Positions 36,623 to 45,562 of a stretch of 64,000 nt of DNA are shown piece by piece. The notes beneath the pieces were generated by a model, which had not been told where the DNA came from, did no database searches, and saw only the letters and a list, made by a program, of their open reading frames with translations. The translations under genes and the position numbers were made by a program. Source of the stretch: Photobacterium lutimaris (GTDB taxonomy: Bacteria > Pseudomonadota > Gammaproteobacteria > Enterobacterales > Vibrionaceae). The stretch spans positions 248,001 to 312,000 of the forward strand of contig NZ_PYMH01000002.1 of the NCBI RefSeq assembly GCF_003025555.1. Reading direction: 5' to 3'. Position 1 is the first letter of the stretch; each line of letters begins with the position of its first letter.

Positions 36623-38224
36623 CTAGTAAAGCGCACGTTCGGTTCGTAGACCTTTAACCAAGCTCACGCACATCAGCAGCAAGACAAAACTAAATGGCAA
36701 GGCTGTTGCAACAACGCCAGACTGGAATGCTTGCAATGCTTCTGAACCACCAATCCATAGCATGGCTGCCGCAATGGCCCCTTCGACTGTCGCCCAGAAG
36801 ATACGTTGAGGTACTGGTGCATCGACTTTACCGCCCGCGGTAATGCTATCGATAACCAATGAACCTGAGTCTGACGAGGTAATGAAGAAGATCAACACCA
36901 AGGCAATAGACAATACTGAAATCACCGAACTAAACGGCAGTGCATCGTATACATGGAACAGAGTTAGCGAGATATCATTCAGACCATTCGCACCAAGCTC
37001 GCCCACCTTGTTGACGACCTGATCAATCGCGATACCACCAAAAATCGACATCCAGATAATCGTCATCAGTGTTGGTACAAAGATCACCGCGAACAAGAAC
37101 TCACGTACAGTACGGCCTTTAGAGATACGCGCAATGAACATACCAACAAATGGTGACCATGAAATCCACCACGCCCAATAGAACACAGTCCAACCCTGCA
37201 TCCAGGTGGTATCATCACGGCCATGCGGGTTACTCAGCTCAACAATATTACCAAAGTAAGCCATGAAGGTTTCTGGCAGAGCGACTTTCACCACATCAAA
37301 GCCAACGTATGCCACAAACACCAACAGTACAAAAGCAAACACCATATTGATGCTGCTCAGTAGTTTTACCCCGCCATCAATACCGCGGATAACAGAGAAG
37401 ATCGCAATCGCAGTAACAAAAGCTATCACCCCCATCTGCATACCAATACCACCTTCAGTACCGAACACATGGTTGATACCGCTGGTTGCCTGCTGTGCAC
37501 CTAAGCCAAGTGACGTCGCCAAGCCAAACAATGTCGCCAATACCGCTAAGATATCGATAACGTGGCCCAGCCAACCCCATGCCCTGTCACCAAAGATTGG
37601 GTAGAACACTGAACGGATCGACAGAGGAAGGCCCTTGTTGAAGGCAAAGAATGACAACGCCAGGCCCACAATGGCATAAATCGCCCAACCGTGGATACCC
37701 CAGTGAAATATGGTCGCACCCATTGCCAAGGCTTTGGCATCTTCGGTATACGGCTCAACATTGAACGGTGTCCCCCACCAGTCAGTGAAGTAAGCGGTTG
37801 GTTCCGCTACGCCCCAGAACAGCAAACCGATACCCATACCTGCAGAAAACAGCATTGCCAGCCAAGACACCCTTGAATGCTCTGGCTGGGCATCTTTACC
37901 ACCGATACGGATTTTACCCAACGGGGATACCATTAGTACCAATGAGAAAAACAGGAAGAAGTTGGTGATCCACATGAAGAACACATCGAAATCGTTGAGG
38001 ATGCCGTTCTTAAGGCCATTCAACGCTTCTTTCGCTGTATCAGGATCAATAAAAAGGAGTCCCGTAAGGAAAATTAAGATCAGTCCTGCGCTGGTGCCGA
38101 AAACAGGGTTATGTATATCAAAACCCCATTTCTGAATGTTGTCCTGACCCACCTGATAGTCGGTCGTCTCGATACTATATTTCTTTAGTACACTATCCAT
38201 AATACTCTTTAAACGCTTTGTCAT
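36623..38224 (-). CDS. BCCT-family transporter (betaine/choline/carnitine type)
   Basis: 533 residues from ATG 38224, which has AGGAAA 8 bases upstream; the longer in-frame version starting at 38380 adds 52 residues without a ribosome-binding site. Twelve spans. BCCT landmarks are SRVSWLAMLFSAGMGIGLLFWGVAEPTAYF and the substrate/ion-site region WTVFYWAWWISWSPFVGMFIARISKGRTVREF, followed by SSDSGSLVIDS. Transports a quaternary ammonium compound with Na+ or H+, usually for osmoprotection. Repeated GTACTAAAC motifs upstream may be operator sites. Confidence 0.94.
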   Translation of the reverse strand: MTKRLKSIMDSVLKKYSIETTDYQVGQDNIQKWGFDIHNPVFGTSAGLILIFLTGLLFIDPDTAKEALNGLKNGILNDFDVFFMWITNFFLFFSLVLMVSPLGKIRIGGKDAQPEHSRVSWLAMLFSAGMGIGLLFWGVAEPTAYFTDWWGTPFNVEPYTEDAKALAMGATIFHWGIHGWAIYAIVGLALSFFAFNKGLPLSIRSVFYPIFGDRAWGWLGHVIDILAVLATLFGLATSLGLGAQQATSGINHVFGTEGGIGMQMGVIAFVTAIAIFSVIRGIDGGVKLLSSINMVFAFVLLVFVAYVGFDVVKVALPETFMAYFGNIVELSNPHGRDDTTWMQGWTVFYWAWWISWSPFVGMFIARISKGRTVREFLFAVIFVPTLMTIIWMSIFGGIAIDQVVNKVGELGANGLNDISLTLFHVYDALPFSSVISVLSIALVLIFFITSSDSGSLVIDSITAGGKVDAPVPQRIFWATVEGAIAAAMLWIGGSEALQAFQSGVVATALPFSFVLLLMCVSLVKGLRTERALY

Positions 38225-38285
38225 TGGTGCTTTCCTATCCAAGAAAAGCACCTTTGAATTGTCAGTGATAAAAAAACAATTTAGA

Positions 38286-38518
38286 GCACTAAACAATTTA
38301 TAATGTCGGCGTAGGTTAGCAGCTCTTGATAAACAATTCAAATACAGCGATATGGTGGATTTTTGTACTAAACGTTGCACTAACTGGTCATTTGATTGAT
38401 ATGGGTACTAAACATTAGGCAGTTGAACGTGTTTTTTAGGGGTTATTTAGGATTCGAAACATTTTGGTTTTTACTAGGTAAAGAAGACTATTCAGATAGA
38501 GTTTTTGGCCTTTAGTAC
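38286..38518. promoter_or_regulatory. repeated GTACTAAA motifs upstream of BCCT gene
   Basis: GTACTAAAC occurs at 38365-38373 and 38405-38413, exactly 40 bases apart, with inverted TTTAGTAC at 38511-38518 and a variant GCACTAAAC at 38286-38294. The rest of the 479-bp spacer (38225-38703) holds no gene beyond a 15-codon frame. Confidence 0.45.
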
Positions 38519-38703
38519 TATCGTATTCAAACCTCAATTATTCGAACCAAAGGATGGGGTATAAAGTCATGAAAAACCATATGGATACAACAAACAAAAA
38601 AACGGCAACCACCTAATAATTAAGCGATTACTTAACTATTTTGTAATTACCGTTCTATTTACAATTCATTTGTTCTACGACTAGCCAAATGGGCTTTTAT
38701 CAA

Positions 38704-40428
38704 TCACCACTCCCCCACCAGCAAACGACTTTTTACGCCCTTGATCTGCAAGCCCATCGCCTCGAATACATCTTCGAAATTGCGGCACTGTGGCGGTAGA
38801 TTGGGTAGGGAGAGCACTGCTTCATCGAAGAAGCGGGTTTGCTCTTGCTCGGTTTGCCAAGCAAGTTGCCACCACTCCATAATGCGCTCCCTTGATTCGC
38901 TTAGGCGGTGTGACTTAGGAACCCGATCGCTTTTGCTTAGGTTTTCACCAGTTGTAGTTGGCAACAAGTTCCACCTGTCGTTATTCGGCCAGTAGGCAAA
39001 CGGAAGGCAGTGGTCAACGTGAAACTCTTTACGAAGTTTGGTCCCACTCCAAACGCTTTGGATTTCTGTTCCGCAGTCACGAAGTGTATCGACTTTTTTA
39101 CGGATAACCCGAGTATCATGCTTCTCGTCTACCCAAATCAAACAGTTATGGTAGGTCTGTAAGTCAATATCCCTAGCTCTGTTACTTTCGTAACGCTTCA
39201 TCTCTGAAACCCACTGGTTTACTACCAAGGGTTCAATCCAACTACTGTATAAACGTAAGCAATCCCAAAGGCTTTCATCAAGGATAAAGCTACCAAAGCT
39301 CGCCAAGAATTCGCTGTCGATAAAAAAGGATGACAGAGGCTTGCGCTGTTTGGATGCCTTTACCATCTCAAACAGACGATTGTCTTTTGTACCTTGGTAA
39401 ATAAAGGTAACGGGACCACTTTTAATCGTTGCTAGGCTATCCGAGATCGTCTTTTGCAACGCTTTGGCATCATCACCAGTAAATAAAGCACCAATGGCAA
39501 GATCGTCTGCTGTTAAATGGGTAAGTTTTCTCCACCCTTCATCTTTAACAAAGCCAAGTCCTCTATTGGTATTGCTGTTTTGCTGGATGCCTATCGAGTC
39601 GCCAAAATCGATATCTAACAATCGCTTGAACTGCCTAACCCAATAGAGTGCAACAAGCCCTTGTGGCAAGGCAACCTTACCATCTGTTCGGTCTAATACC
39701 GCACCAGGATGAGCATCAGCAATACGAAGCAGCGTTCGCAGTAAAGCTAGCTTGTATGTCGCTGACTTACTGTCGTTCACAATAATATGACGCACTTTGG
39801 TGAGATCACCCGTGCCATCATCAGGAAGATTAAGCACCACTGTTTGCCATTGGACACTACTGCGCCCCATGGCATCGTTATTCAGCTCTGTCTTCAAGCA
39901 AACATGAAGCGCTCGTTTTTTAGCGAGTTGTTCGATCTCTTCTGCTGAAACGCCATGATTTTTCCTGCCGTCATCAAAGTCACCGTGGCGAAGTGTGATG
40001 ATCAGCTTACCGTTAGGCGCTAGAAGGTTACTGAGTTTTCTAAAAGTGCGCTCTCGGTCAGAAGGCGAAATATGCATCCATACTGCTGATAGCAAGATGA
40101 CGTCGAATCGGATACCGAGAGAAATGACTTTTTTTAGCTCAGGAAGGTTATCGTCAAGCCAGACGACCTCCTGTGATTGAGTGTGCTGTTTGCCTATATC
40201 ACGAAGCGCCTCTGCTGGCTCAACGGCATACACTTCGCAACCATTTTCGGCAAACCATAATGCATCACGCCCACTTCCCGCACCGATATCAAGTACGCAT
40301 GGCTGCTTACCTATATCATCAGACACAGGCCAAAAGCGTTTCCAGCTGGAGTGCACATGTTCAAAGGCGAGTGTTTGATAGTCTCGGGCTAAGCGAGAAG
40401 CATTATTGTGGTAAAAGCAATCTTTCAT
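38704..40428 (-). CDS. class I SAM methyltransferase fused to HNH endonuclease
   Basis: 574 residues in three parts. Residues 1-180: Rossmann methyltransferase with motif I VLDIGAGSGRD (45-55), acidic E70 after strand 2, and LLSAVWMHISPSDRERTFRKLSNLLAPNGKLII; it resembles small-molecule, tRNA or protein methyltransferases and has no [DNS]PP[YFW] DNA-amine motif. Residues 215-275: SKSATYKLALLRTLLRIADAHPGAVL and VALPQGLVALYWVRQF, a helical region like that seen before nuclease domains in defence proteins. Residues 455-510: HNH nuclease, WSGTKLRKEFHVDHCLPFAYWPNNDRWNLLPTTTGENLSKSD (H470, D472, H473, N488, N496). Cytoplasmic, no signal. I do not recognise a named system with this fusion. A 165-residue orphan lies upstream and a WYL repressor is divergent from that. 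Confidence 0.85.
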   Translation of the reverse strand: MKDCFYHNNASRLARDYQTLAFEHVHSSWKRFWPVSDDIGKQPCVLDIGAGSGRDALWFAENGCEVYAVEPAEALRDIGKQHTQSQEVVWLDDNLPELKKVISLGIRFDVILLSAVWMHISPSDRERTFRKLSNLLAPNGKLIITLRHGDFDDGRKNHGVSAEEIEQLAKKRALHVCLKTELNNDAMGRSSVQWQTVVLNLPDDGTGDLTKVRHIIVNDSKSATYKLALLRTLLRIADAHPGAVLDRTDGKVALPQGLVALYWVRQFKRLLDIDFGDSIGIQQNSNTNRGLGFVKDEGWRKLTHLTADDLAIGALFTGDDAKALQKTISDSLATIKSGPVTFIYQGTKDNRLFEMVKASKQRKPLSSFFIDSEFLASFGSFILDESLWDCLRLYSSWIEPLVVNQWVSEMKRYESNRARDIDLQTYHNCLIWVDEKHDTRVIRKKVDTLRDCGTEIQSVWSGTKLRKEFHVDHCLPFAYWPNNDRWNLLPTTTGENLSKSDRVPKSHRLSESRERIMEWWQLAWQTEQEQTRFFDEAVLSLPNLPPQCRNFEDVFEAMGLQIKGVKSRLLVGEW

Positions 40429-40466
40429 AGGAGAAGCGGCATGGTGATGACTTAACGTTTTATTTT

Positions 40467-40504
40467 CATCACTTTAGCTTATATTTTAGTAAGTTAAAGT
40501 GATG
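40467..40504. promoter_or_regulatory. 10-bp perfect inverted repeat upstream of MTase-HNH gene
   Basis: CATCACTTTA (40467-40476) and TAAAGTGATG (40495-40504) in the 119-bp gap between the orphan gene stop and the MTase-HNH start. No T-run follows, so an operator or leader hairpin is likelier than a terminator. Confidence 0.5.
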
Positions 40505-40547
40505 ATTGTCATTATTGTAGGCGCTTTTATTAGAATAACGTCTTGAT

Positions 40548-41045
40548 CTAGGCGTAACAGAGAGTTCCAAAATGCTGACTTCGGCTATCGTTAAACTGAG
40601 CTAACAGCCCCGCCGGTACACACTCCCCTGCCGAGTAATCATCAAGCTCTGACAGCTCGCTAATCACTAACAGTAAAATTTCCATAGCAACAGCAATATC
40701 GCTTTCAGCGAAGTTTGCCAAGGTTTTCCAACGGCGGCCGGTCTGACCATCTGGAAGGGAAACCAACTCGCACACTTTCAGGCTAATTGGCTTAAAGTTG
40801 CCTTCATCGCATGAGGTATCTTTTAAACCAAAGAAGTCAATCGGCATCACTGATCCCATTCGAACCTTCGCGCTGACTTTGGTGAGAGTGTCGAGGCTTA
40901 GGTAGCAGTCTCGCTCAATCCCTTCGCTGATCATCAATCCTTCAACATACACCAACACACCCTGTGCCAAGTGGTCATCCAAGCATACCGTCCCATTATT
41001 CAGCGACAAATAAGCTTGCTTCAATTGGTGTCTTGTCAAGTTCAT
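40548..41045 (-). CDS. 165-residue protein of unknown function, same strand as MTase-HNH
   Basis: Soluble, acidic protein without signal peptide or membrane span. The N-terminus MNLTRHQLKQAYLSLNNGTVCLDDH is helical; the middle contains beta-rich YLSLDTLTKVSAKVRMGSVMPIDFFG, and the C-terminal half has a helix AVAMEILLLVISELSELDD. Five cysteines are scattered and form no clear metal site. I do not recognise the family. The gene is transcribed towards the MTase-HNH gene with a 119-bp gap and diverges from a WYL regulator, so it is probably the second component of the same module. Confidence 0.7.
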   Translation of the reverse strand: MNLTRHQLKQAYLSLNNGTVCLDDHLAQGVLVYVEGLMISEGIERDCYLSLDTLTKVSAKVRMGSVMPIDFFGLKDTSCDEGNFKPISLKVCELVSLPDGQTGRRWKTLANFAESDIAVAMEILLLVISELSELDDYSAGECVPAGLLAQFNDSRSQHFGTLCYA

Positions 41046-41160
41046 GATTGGTTTCCCGTTTGTTGATTTTGTTGGAGCCAGTCAGCTCTTCAGCTTTGCT
41101 ACTTGTTTAGCTGTAAATCAGAGGCTTTCTTCACCAGTCTAATTCTCTTCAGCGCAGTAT

Positions 41161-41205
41161 TGTCCACATACAAAGCAAAATTTCACCACTAAAGATTTGT
41201 GGACA
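41161..41205. repeat. 8-bp inverted repeat in divergent spacer
   Basis: TGTCCACA (41161-41168) and TGTGGACA (41198-41205), perfect, 29-base spacer; 116 bases upstream of the orphan gene start. Confidence 0.5.
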
Positions 41206-41341
41206 TTCGAGAAAACACTTGTTCGCTTTTAATTCACTCAAAGCAAAGCATTTTTATGTCACTAGCGGGTGATTTATACCACTAAACAGCTAAGTACCAC
41301 AAATTAATACACCTACTCAAAACAAGCACAACCACTTTATC

Positions 41342-41424
41342 TACTCATAATGAGTATGTAAACCTGTTAATTTAAACAGTTAGTTACTGCTTTTGGTTAT
41401 GTGTTTGTTTTAGTTAGTCTAACT
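41342..41424. promoter_or_regulatory. cluster of three palindromes, BrxR-like operator candidates
   Basis: TACTCATAATGAGTA (41342-41356) is a 7+1+7 perfect palindrome. CTGTTAATTTAAACAG (41364-41379) is palindromic at 6 of 8 positions. AGTTAGTCTAACT (41412-41424) is a 6+1+6 perfect palindrome. They lie in the 503-bp spacer between the orphan gene and the WYL regulator, the usual place for a BrxR/CapW-type repressor to act. Confidence 0.6.
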
Positions 41425-41548
41425 TCCTTTAACTCGGTGTGATCTTTATAAATAGCCTTGCTTCTACTGATTATCGGTATATATTAGTGGCTAATAAAGT
41501 ACTGGATAAATACACATGACCTCATACAACACTGCTGGAGTATCACAC

Positions 41549-42442
41549 ATGGATGTCGAGACAAAGCTCAATGCTGTTGGTTCGGCGCAACGTGAACGGC
41601 TAGCCTTTATAGACTTTGCCCTTTACTTTCTGGGCGAGTTGACTCGAAAGGATTTAATTGACCGTTTTGCGGTAGGTCATGCTGCTACTACTCGAGACTT
41701 TGCGCTTTATAAAGAGATCGCACCGGATAACCTCAAGCTAGATATGCGATCAAAAAAGTACTACAAGCAGCCTGGATTCAGCCCGTTGTTTAATCTCGAT
41801 CTGAAAAAGACGCTAGCAACGATCTCTCTGGGCTATGGCGATGGTTTCTCAGGCCACCAGGATTTTCCTATCCAGTGTGAGTCCCCGACGTCGCTGACCG
41901 TTCCGCGTACGCCTATCATGGCGGCGCTGTGTGAAGGTATTTACCGTAACAAGCTGCTAGAAATTGAGTACATCTCCACCTCTAGTGGTAAAAGCCGCCG
42001 TGTGATTGCCCCTCACAGTCTTGTTGATTCAGGTAACCGCTGGCACGTACGTTCTTTCGACCGTAAAAATGAACAGTTCATGGATGTGGTTTGTAACCGC
42101 GTAATCTCTGTAACGATTCTTGATGATGAGCCTACAACTGATGAGCGGATTGAAGCTGATCGCCAATGGCAGAAATACATCGAGGTTGAGCTGATCCCCC
42201 ACCCCCATCAAGGGAACCCAGAAGCTATCGAGCTGGACTACGAAATGAAAGATGGCAAGTTGGTCATTGAAGTTCGTGCGGCACTTGCGGGATACCTGCT
42301 AAGAAAGTGGGAAGTCGATTGCAGCGAAGACGGCCGCCTACATGAATATGTCGGCTATCAATTAGCCTTGGCTAACCCACAAGCGCTGTACCAAGTAAAT
42401 AGTGCAACGCTAGCACCAGGATATAAGCCAAAAGAAAACTAA
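41549..42442 (+). CDS. BrxR/CapW-like WYL-domain transcriptional regulator
   Basis: 297 residues from ATG 41549, which has GGAG 8 bases upstream; the ATG at 41516 lacks one. The N-terminal winged helix (RLAFIDFALYFLGELTRKDLIDRFAVGHAATTRDFALYKEIAPDNLKLD) matches the defence-associated BrxR/CapW architecture. A WYL domain follows (LEIEYISTSSGKSRRVIAPHSLVDSGNRWHVRSFDRKNEQFMDVVCNRV), then a WCX dimerisation domain to the C-terminus (ALAGYLLRKWEVDCSEDG). Such proteins repress adjacent BREX, CBASS or other defence genes and are released by a ligand bound at the WYL site. Here no BREX or CBASS gene is present; the divergent genes are the 165-residue orphan and the MTase-HNH fusion. Confidence 0.9.
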   Translation: MDVETKLNAVGSAQRERLAFIDFALYFLGELTRKDLIDRFAVGHAATTRDFALYKEIAPDNLKLDMRSKKYYKQPGFSPLFNLDLKKTLATISLGYGDGFSGHQDFPIQCESPTSLTVPRTPIMAALCEGIYRNKLLEIEYISTSSGKSRRVIAPHSLVDSGNRWHVRSFDRKNEQFMDVVCNRVISVTILDDEPTTDERIEADRQWQKYIEVELIPHPHQGNPEAIELDYEMKDGKLVIEVRAALAGYLLRKWEVDCSEDGRLHEYVGYQLALANPQALYQVNSATLAPGYKPKEN

Positions 42443-42470
42443 TCTCGATTGAGCTTGCCAACACATAAAT

Positions 42471-42497
42471 AAAAACCGCCCAGTTGGACGGTTTTTG
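42471..42497 (+). terminator. Rho-independent terminator after WYL regulator
   Basis: AAAAACCG/CGGTTTTT stem with inner CC/GG pairs, T-run at the end. It separates the defence-like block from the pectinolysis operon. Confidence 0.82.
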
Positions 42498-42531
42498 TTA
42501 TCAATCATTGATAATGGCGAAGTCAACGCCC

Positions 42532-44760
42532 CTACAGATAAAGTGCTTTTAGTTTAAGTGCTTCTTTCTTACCCGGGATCGCTTGCTGGTCATCAATAAC
42601 TGAAGCTTGCTTTAGCGGTGCCAGTATCGATGATGCTTTCTTCTTACCCTCAACAGACTGCGTTTCACCGTCGCGAATTAGGTAGTTTCCTGATGCATGA
42701 GCGCTGTTAATGACATCATCATATTTGCTCTCAACATGAAAACGCAGAGAAACGTTTTCTGTAAACGTGCCTTGTTCAATATCCCCTGAATATGGGCTCT
42801 GGCGAAACAAGAAATTGAATCGTTTATTGTCAATGGCAACATTGTCACTCAGCACCAGTGAGCCAGGGTTAAAGTTATCGGTAAAGCCGTCCATATTGTT
42901 GTTGAATGACAAGCTGTTTTTAACAACGTGAGGGACAGGAATACCTTCGCCGCCTAATTTAAAGCCATTACCTATGGTGCCACCTTTGTTGGAGACCTCT
43001 AAGGTACGCCCATTGTTGAACGCGATGGAGTCAATAATAGTGACGGCACCGTTTGCACCATCCTCTACCTTATTAAATAAATCCCAGCCATCATCGATGT
43101 TGTGGTGTGACAAGCAACGGATAAAAGTATTGCCATCGCCAATTCGCATCTTGGCTGCAAAGCCATCGGCATTGATTTGCGATGGGTCCATATTGTTATA
43201 GCTCTCACTGTCGATCACGGTATTATGGCTGGCCCATAAAGCACGACCGATATTTTCCGGTGATGTAATTTGGAACCCTGTATCAGGAGCGCTATGTGTC
43301 ACCATTTTTTCAAATGTATTGTGACTGCCATGGACAATAAACTGGGCGTGAGCCACCTCGATATTGTGGTAGTGCCAGTAGTTGGCATCATGATGGAACT
43401 CGGAAATAAACCGCACCTTGTCACCCACGGCACGCAGTGTCTTCGTCTGCTCAGCCGTACCACTTGCCGTAATAGGAATAGTGATCCCAGCGTAATCACC
43501 ATCCTGAAGCAAGATAGTACCACCAGCAGGTAACAGCTCAATTGCCGTTTTCAAGTCAAACGGGCTGTCAGCAGAGCCATCACCATCAGCGGACCCATTA
43601 TGAGCGACATAGAGCTCCATAGGATTGATGGAAGGCGTATATTCAACATTATAAGAAAGCGTCTTGCTGTCCATCTCGGGGCCTTCAACGGCTGTGAAGA
43701 CCAAGTCGAGTTTATTTTCTGCCTTATGAAGATCAACGGTATGATGGAAAAGCTCGCCGGCCGTTACCGCTTTCTTCACAACCGTTGTACCGCCGCGCTT
43801 TAGCTCAAACGTGCCGCTGTAATTCGCTCTTGCCTGAACCGGAAATGCTTTCACCAGTGAACGCTCGTAGGAAGCCTTCTGCAAAACAAGCCCCACCGGT
43901 TTTGCTTCATATAGCGGCGCATCGACAGTATCGGCCTCTGAAACATCTAACAATACGTTGCTAACCGTCATTTTTGCATTACGTGAGGCAAAAAAGCCAA
44001 CATACTGTGAGTCAGGGTTCTGTACTTCGACTATGTTTGCATTCGCACCTTTCACTTCTTGGGTTACCGTTTCACTTCCCTTGCGGTAGCTCACGACAAA
44101 TCCTTCGTTGGTACGAGTCAACGTCATTTTGTAGCTCTCAGGCGACCCGTAGCTTATGCCGTCCACATAGTCTACACGGCTTAACCTGTTGCCTGCCGTG
44201 CCCCACGGTTGGTAGACCCCTTCACGAAATGAAGCATTGATATTGGTCATTCCATCATTGGTGCGGCTATGGGAACGCATTAAGTTCATAACCATATTGG
44301 ATGATGACGGAAACTCTTCATGCCCTTCTGGTTGGGGAACTAAACGTTCAGCCCCTAAGATATCACGCACCATCAGCCCGGCCCCTTCCTGACGATTCGG
44401 TGTCGCCCCCGTTTCGGGTCCAAGCTGCTCGAGTACGATATCAGCACTCAGAGTAAAGTTAATGTCCGTTGGCAACTCGGTATAATAGAAAGTCATACCT
44501 TCATGGGAATTGGCCAACTTGCCGCCACGGCTTTCGATAGTAAACTCTTGCTGCAGCAAACCAGGTTGTACTTTCAGCCCATCTGCCGTGACTTGGTTCA
44601 CGCCGACTTTTTCAGGCAAAATAGTCGAACCAAAGTTCATATCTGTCGACTGGCCAAAGGTAATGGCTTTCCACGTCAATTCATCAACAATAATATCAGC
44701 TGCATAAGCTGAAGGGATGAATAGCGTACTTAACAATAATGATAGTGTTGTTTTTTTCAT
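42532..44760 (-). CDS. PL9-family pectate/oligogalacturonate lyase, secreted or periplasmic
   Basis: 742 residues with a signal peptide ending SAYAAD. Residues about 20-280 form a beta-sandwich-like N-terminal region. A linker follows to about 400, then a right-handed parallel beta-helix begins at PMELYVAHNGSADGDGSADSPFDLKTAIELLPAGGTILLQDG, the standard start of PL9 lyases. The PL9 catalytic region is INADGFAAKMRIGDGNTFIRCLSHHNIDDGWDLFNK, containing the calcium-binding Asp residues and the catalytic Lys. It cleaves polygalacturonate or oligogalacturonides by beta-elimination. It lies 13 bases downstream of the kdgM-type gene in one leftward operon under a KdgR box. Confidence 0.9.
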   Translation of the reverse strand: MKKTTLSLLLSTLFIPSAYAADIIVDELTWKAITFGQSTDMNFGSTILPEKVGVNQVTADGLKVQPGLLQQEFTIESRGGKLANSHEGMTFYYTELPTDINFTLSADIVLEQLGPETGATPNRQEGAGLMVRDILGAERLVPQPEGHEEFPSSSNMVMNLMRSHSRTNDGMTNINASFREGVYQPWGTAGNRLSRVDYVDGISYGSPESYKMTLTRTNEGFVVSYRKGSETVTQEVKGANANIVEVQNPDSQYVGFFASRNAKMTVSNVLLDVSEADTVDAPLYEAKPVGLVLQKASYERSLVKAFPVQARANYSGTFELKRGGTTVVKKAVTAGELFHHTVDLHKAENKLDLVFTAVEGPEMDSKTLSYNVEYTPSINPMELYVAHNGSADGDGSADSPFDLKTAIELLPAGGTILLQDGDYAGITIPITASGTAEQTKTLRAVGDKVRFISEFHHDANYWHYHNIEVAHAQFIVHGSHNTFEKMVTHSAPDTGFQITSPENIGRALWASHNTVIDSESYNNMDPSQINADGFAAKMRIGDGNTFIRCLSHHNIDDGWDLFNKVEDGANGAVTIIDSIAFNNGRTLEVSNKGGTIGNGFKLGGEGIPVPHVVKNSLSFNNNMDGFTDNFNPGSLVLSDNVAIDNKRFNFLFRQSPYSGDIEQGTFTENVSLRFHVESKYDDVINSAHASGNYLIRDGETQSVEGKKKASSILAPLKQASVIDDQQAIPGKKEALKLKALYL

Positions 44761-44773
44761 TGTTCTTCACCTG

Positions 44774-45469
44774 TTAAAAACTGTACTTCATGCCCAAACG
44801 GTAACGAATTGCGTAATCATCTTTATATCCGTCTCCATCTTTATCAAACGTCAACGCACCAACTTCTACGAATGGAACCCAACCACTTGATAGCTGAGAG
44901 TATTCACCAAAGACATTAACCAAATGATCGCGATCCTTATCTTTCCAACCGCCTTTACCCTCGTCCAAATCTTTGTATTCCAGATCCACTCCGACCCTAC
45001 CCCAAGCTAACTTGTAATCAGTGACAAAATTTAGCTGATGATATGAAGAGTCGTCACCGGATACCGGGCGATCCAGGCCATATCGGTAGCGTAATGAAGC
45101 TCCCCAGTTATCGGATATTTTCGCTGCACCTCTAATATTAAACTTGTGAACCGTTTTCGTGCTCGACACATCAGCGGCATACGCTGGCTGAAGACTGAAG
45201 CGATCATTCACCTTATAGTTATAACTTACACCGACCTCATGACCGCCACTCTTCATTTTCTGAATGAATTCATCCTCATGGTGACGCCATTTTGCCTCTA
45301 CCGACAAACCAATACCGTTATCAAACCGGTGTGAAACAGAAATTCGGTCTCTGTGCTTGTCGCCATCACGATCGGGCATGTATTCATGCCTTAAATTGAT
45401 CGTGGTCGCAAAAGCCGACGTGGAGGTCAGAACAGCAATTAGTGTGAGGGGTAACAGCTTTTGTTTCAT
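44774..45469 (-). CDS. kdgM: KdgM-family oligogalacturonate-specific porin
   Basis: 231 residues with signal peptide (1-21, ending SAFAT). KdgM porins are 12-stranded monomers that admit oligogalacturonides through the outer membrane. Seen: opening INLRHEYMPDRDGDKHRDRISVSHRFDNGIGLSVEAKWRH, internal strands ending in aromatic pairs, basic residues lining the presumed channel (RRYRYGLDRP-like segment SLRYRYGLDRP) and the C-terminal YRLGMKYSF with terminal Phe typical of outer-membrane barrels. First gene of the operon with the PL9 lyase. A KdgR-type palindrome lies 94 bases upstream. Confidence 0.92.
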   Translation of the reverse strand: MKQKLLPLTLIAVLTSTSAFATTINLRHEYMPDRDGDKHRDRISVSHRFDNGIGLSVEAKWRHHEDEFIQKMKSGGHEVGVSYNYKVNDRFSLQPAYAADVSSTKTVHKFNIRGAAKISDNWGASLRYRYGLDRPVSGDDSSYHQLNFVTDYKLAWGRVGVDLEYKDLDEGKGGWKDKDRDHLVNVFGEYSQLSSGWVPFVEVGALTFDKDGDGYKDDYAIRYRLGMKYSF

Positions 45470-45562
45470 ATTTAAAATACCGTTTTAATTTATATTAAAC
45501 TCGATTTCAATATACACACGAAAAAGCAAAAAAAAAGAACAAATAACCTGAAATGTGATCAC

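Noticed and set aside
38569..38616. A 15-codon frame upstream of the MTase-HNH stop, beginning MKNHMDTTNKK
   Set aside because: Too short, no family and no clear transcript context. It could be chance in an AT-rich spacer.
38704..39300. Type II restriction-modification reading of the MTase-HNH gene
   Set aside because: The methyltransferase part lacks DNA-amine or cytosine-C5 motifs and no separate restriction or specificity gene is present, so a standard R-M system is not supported.
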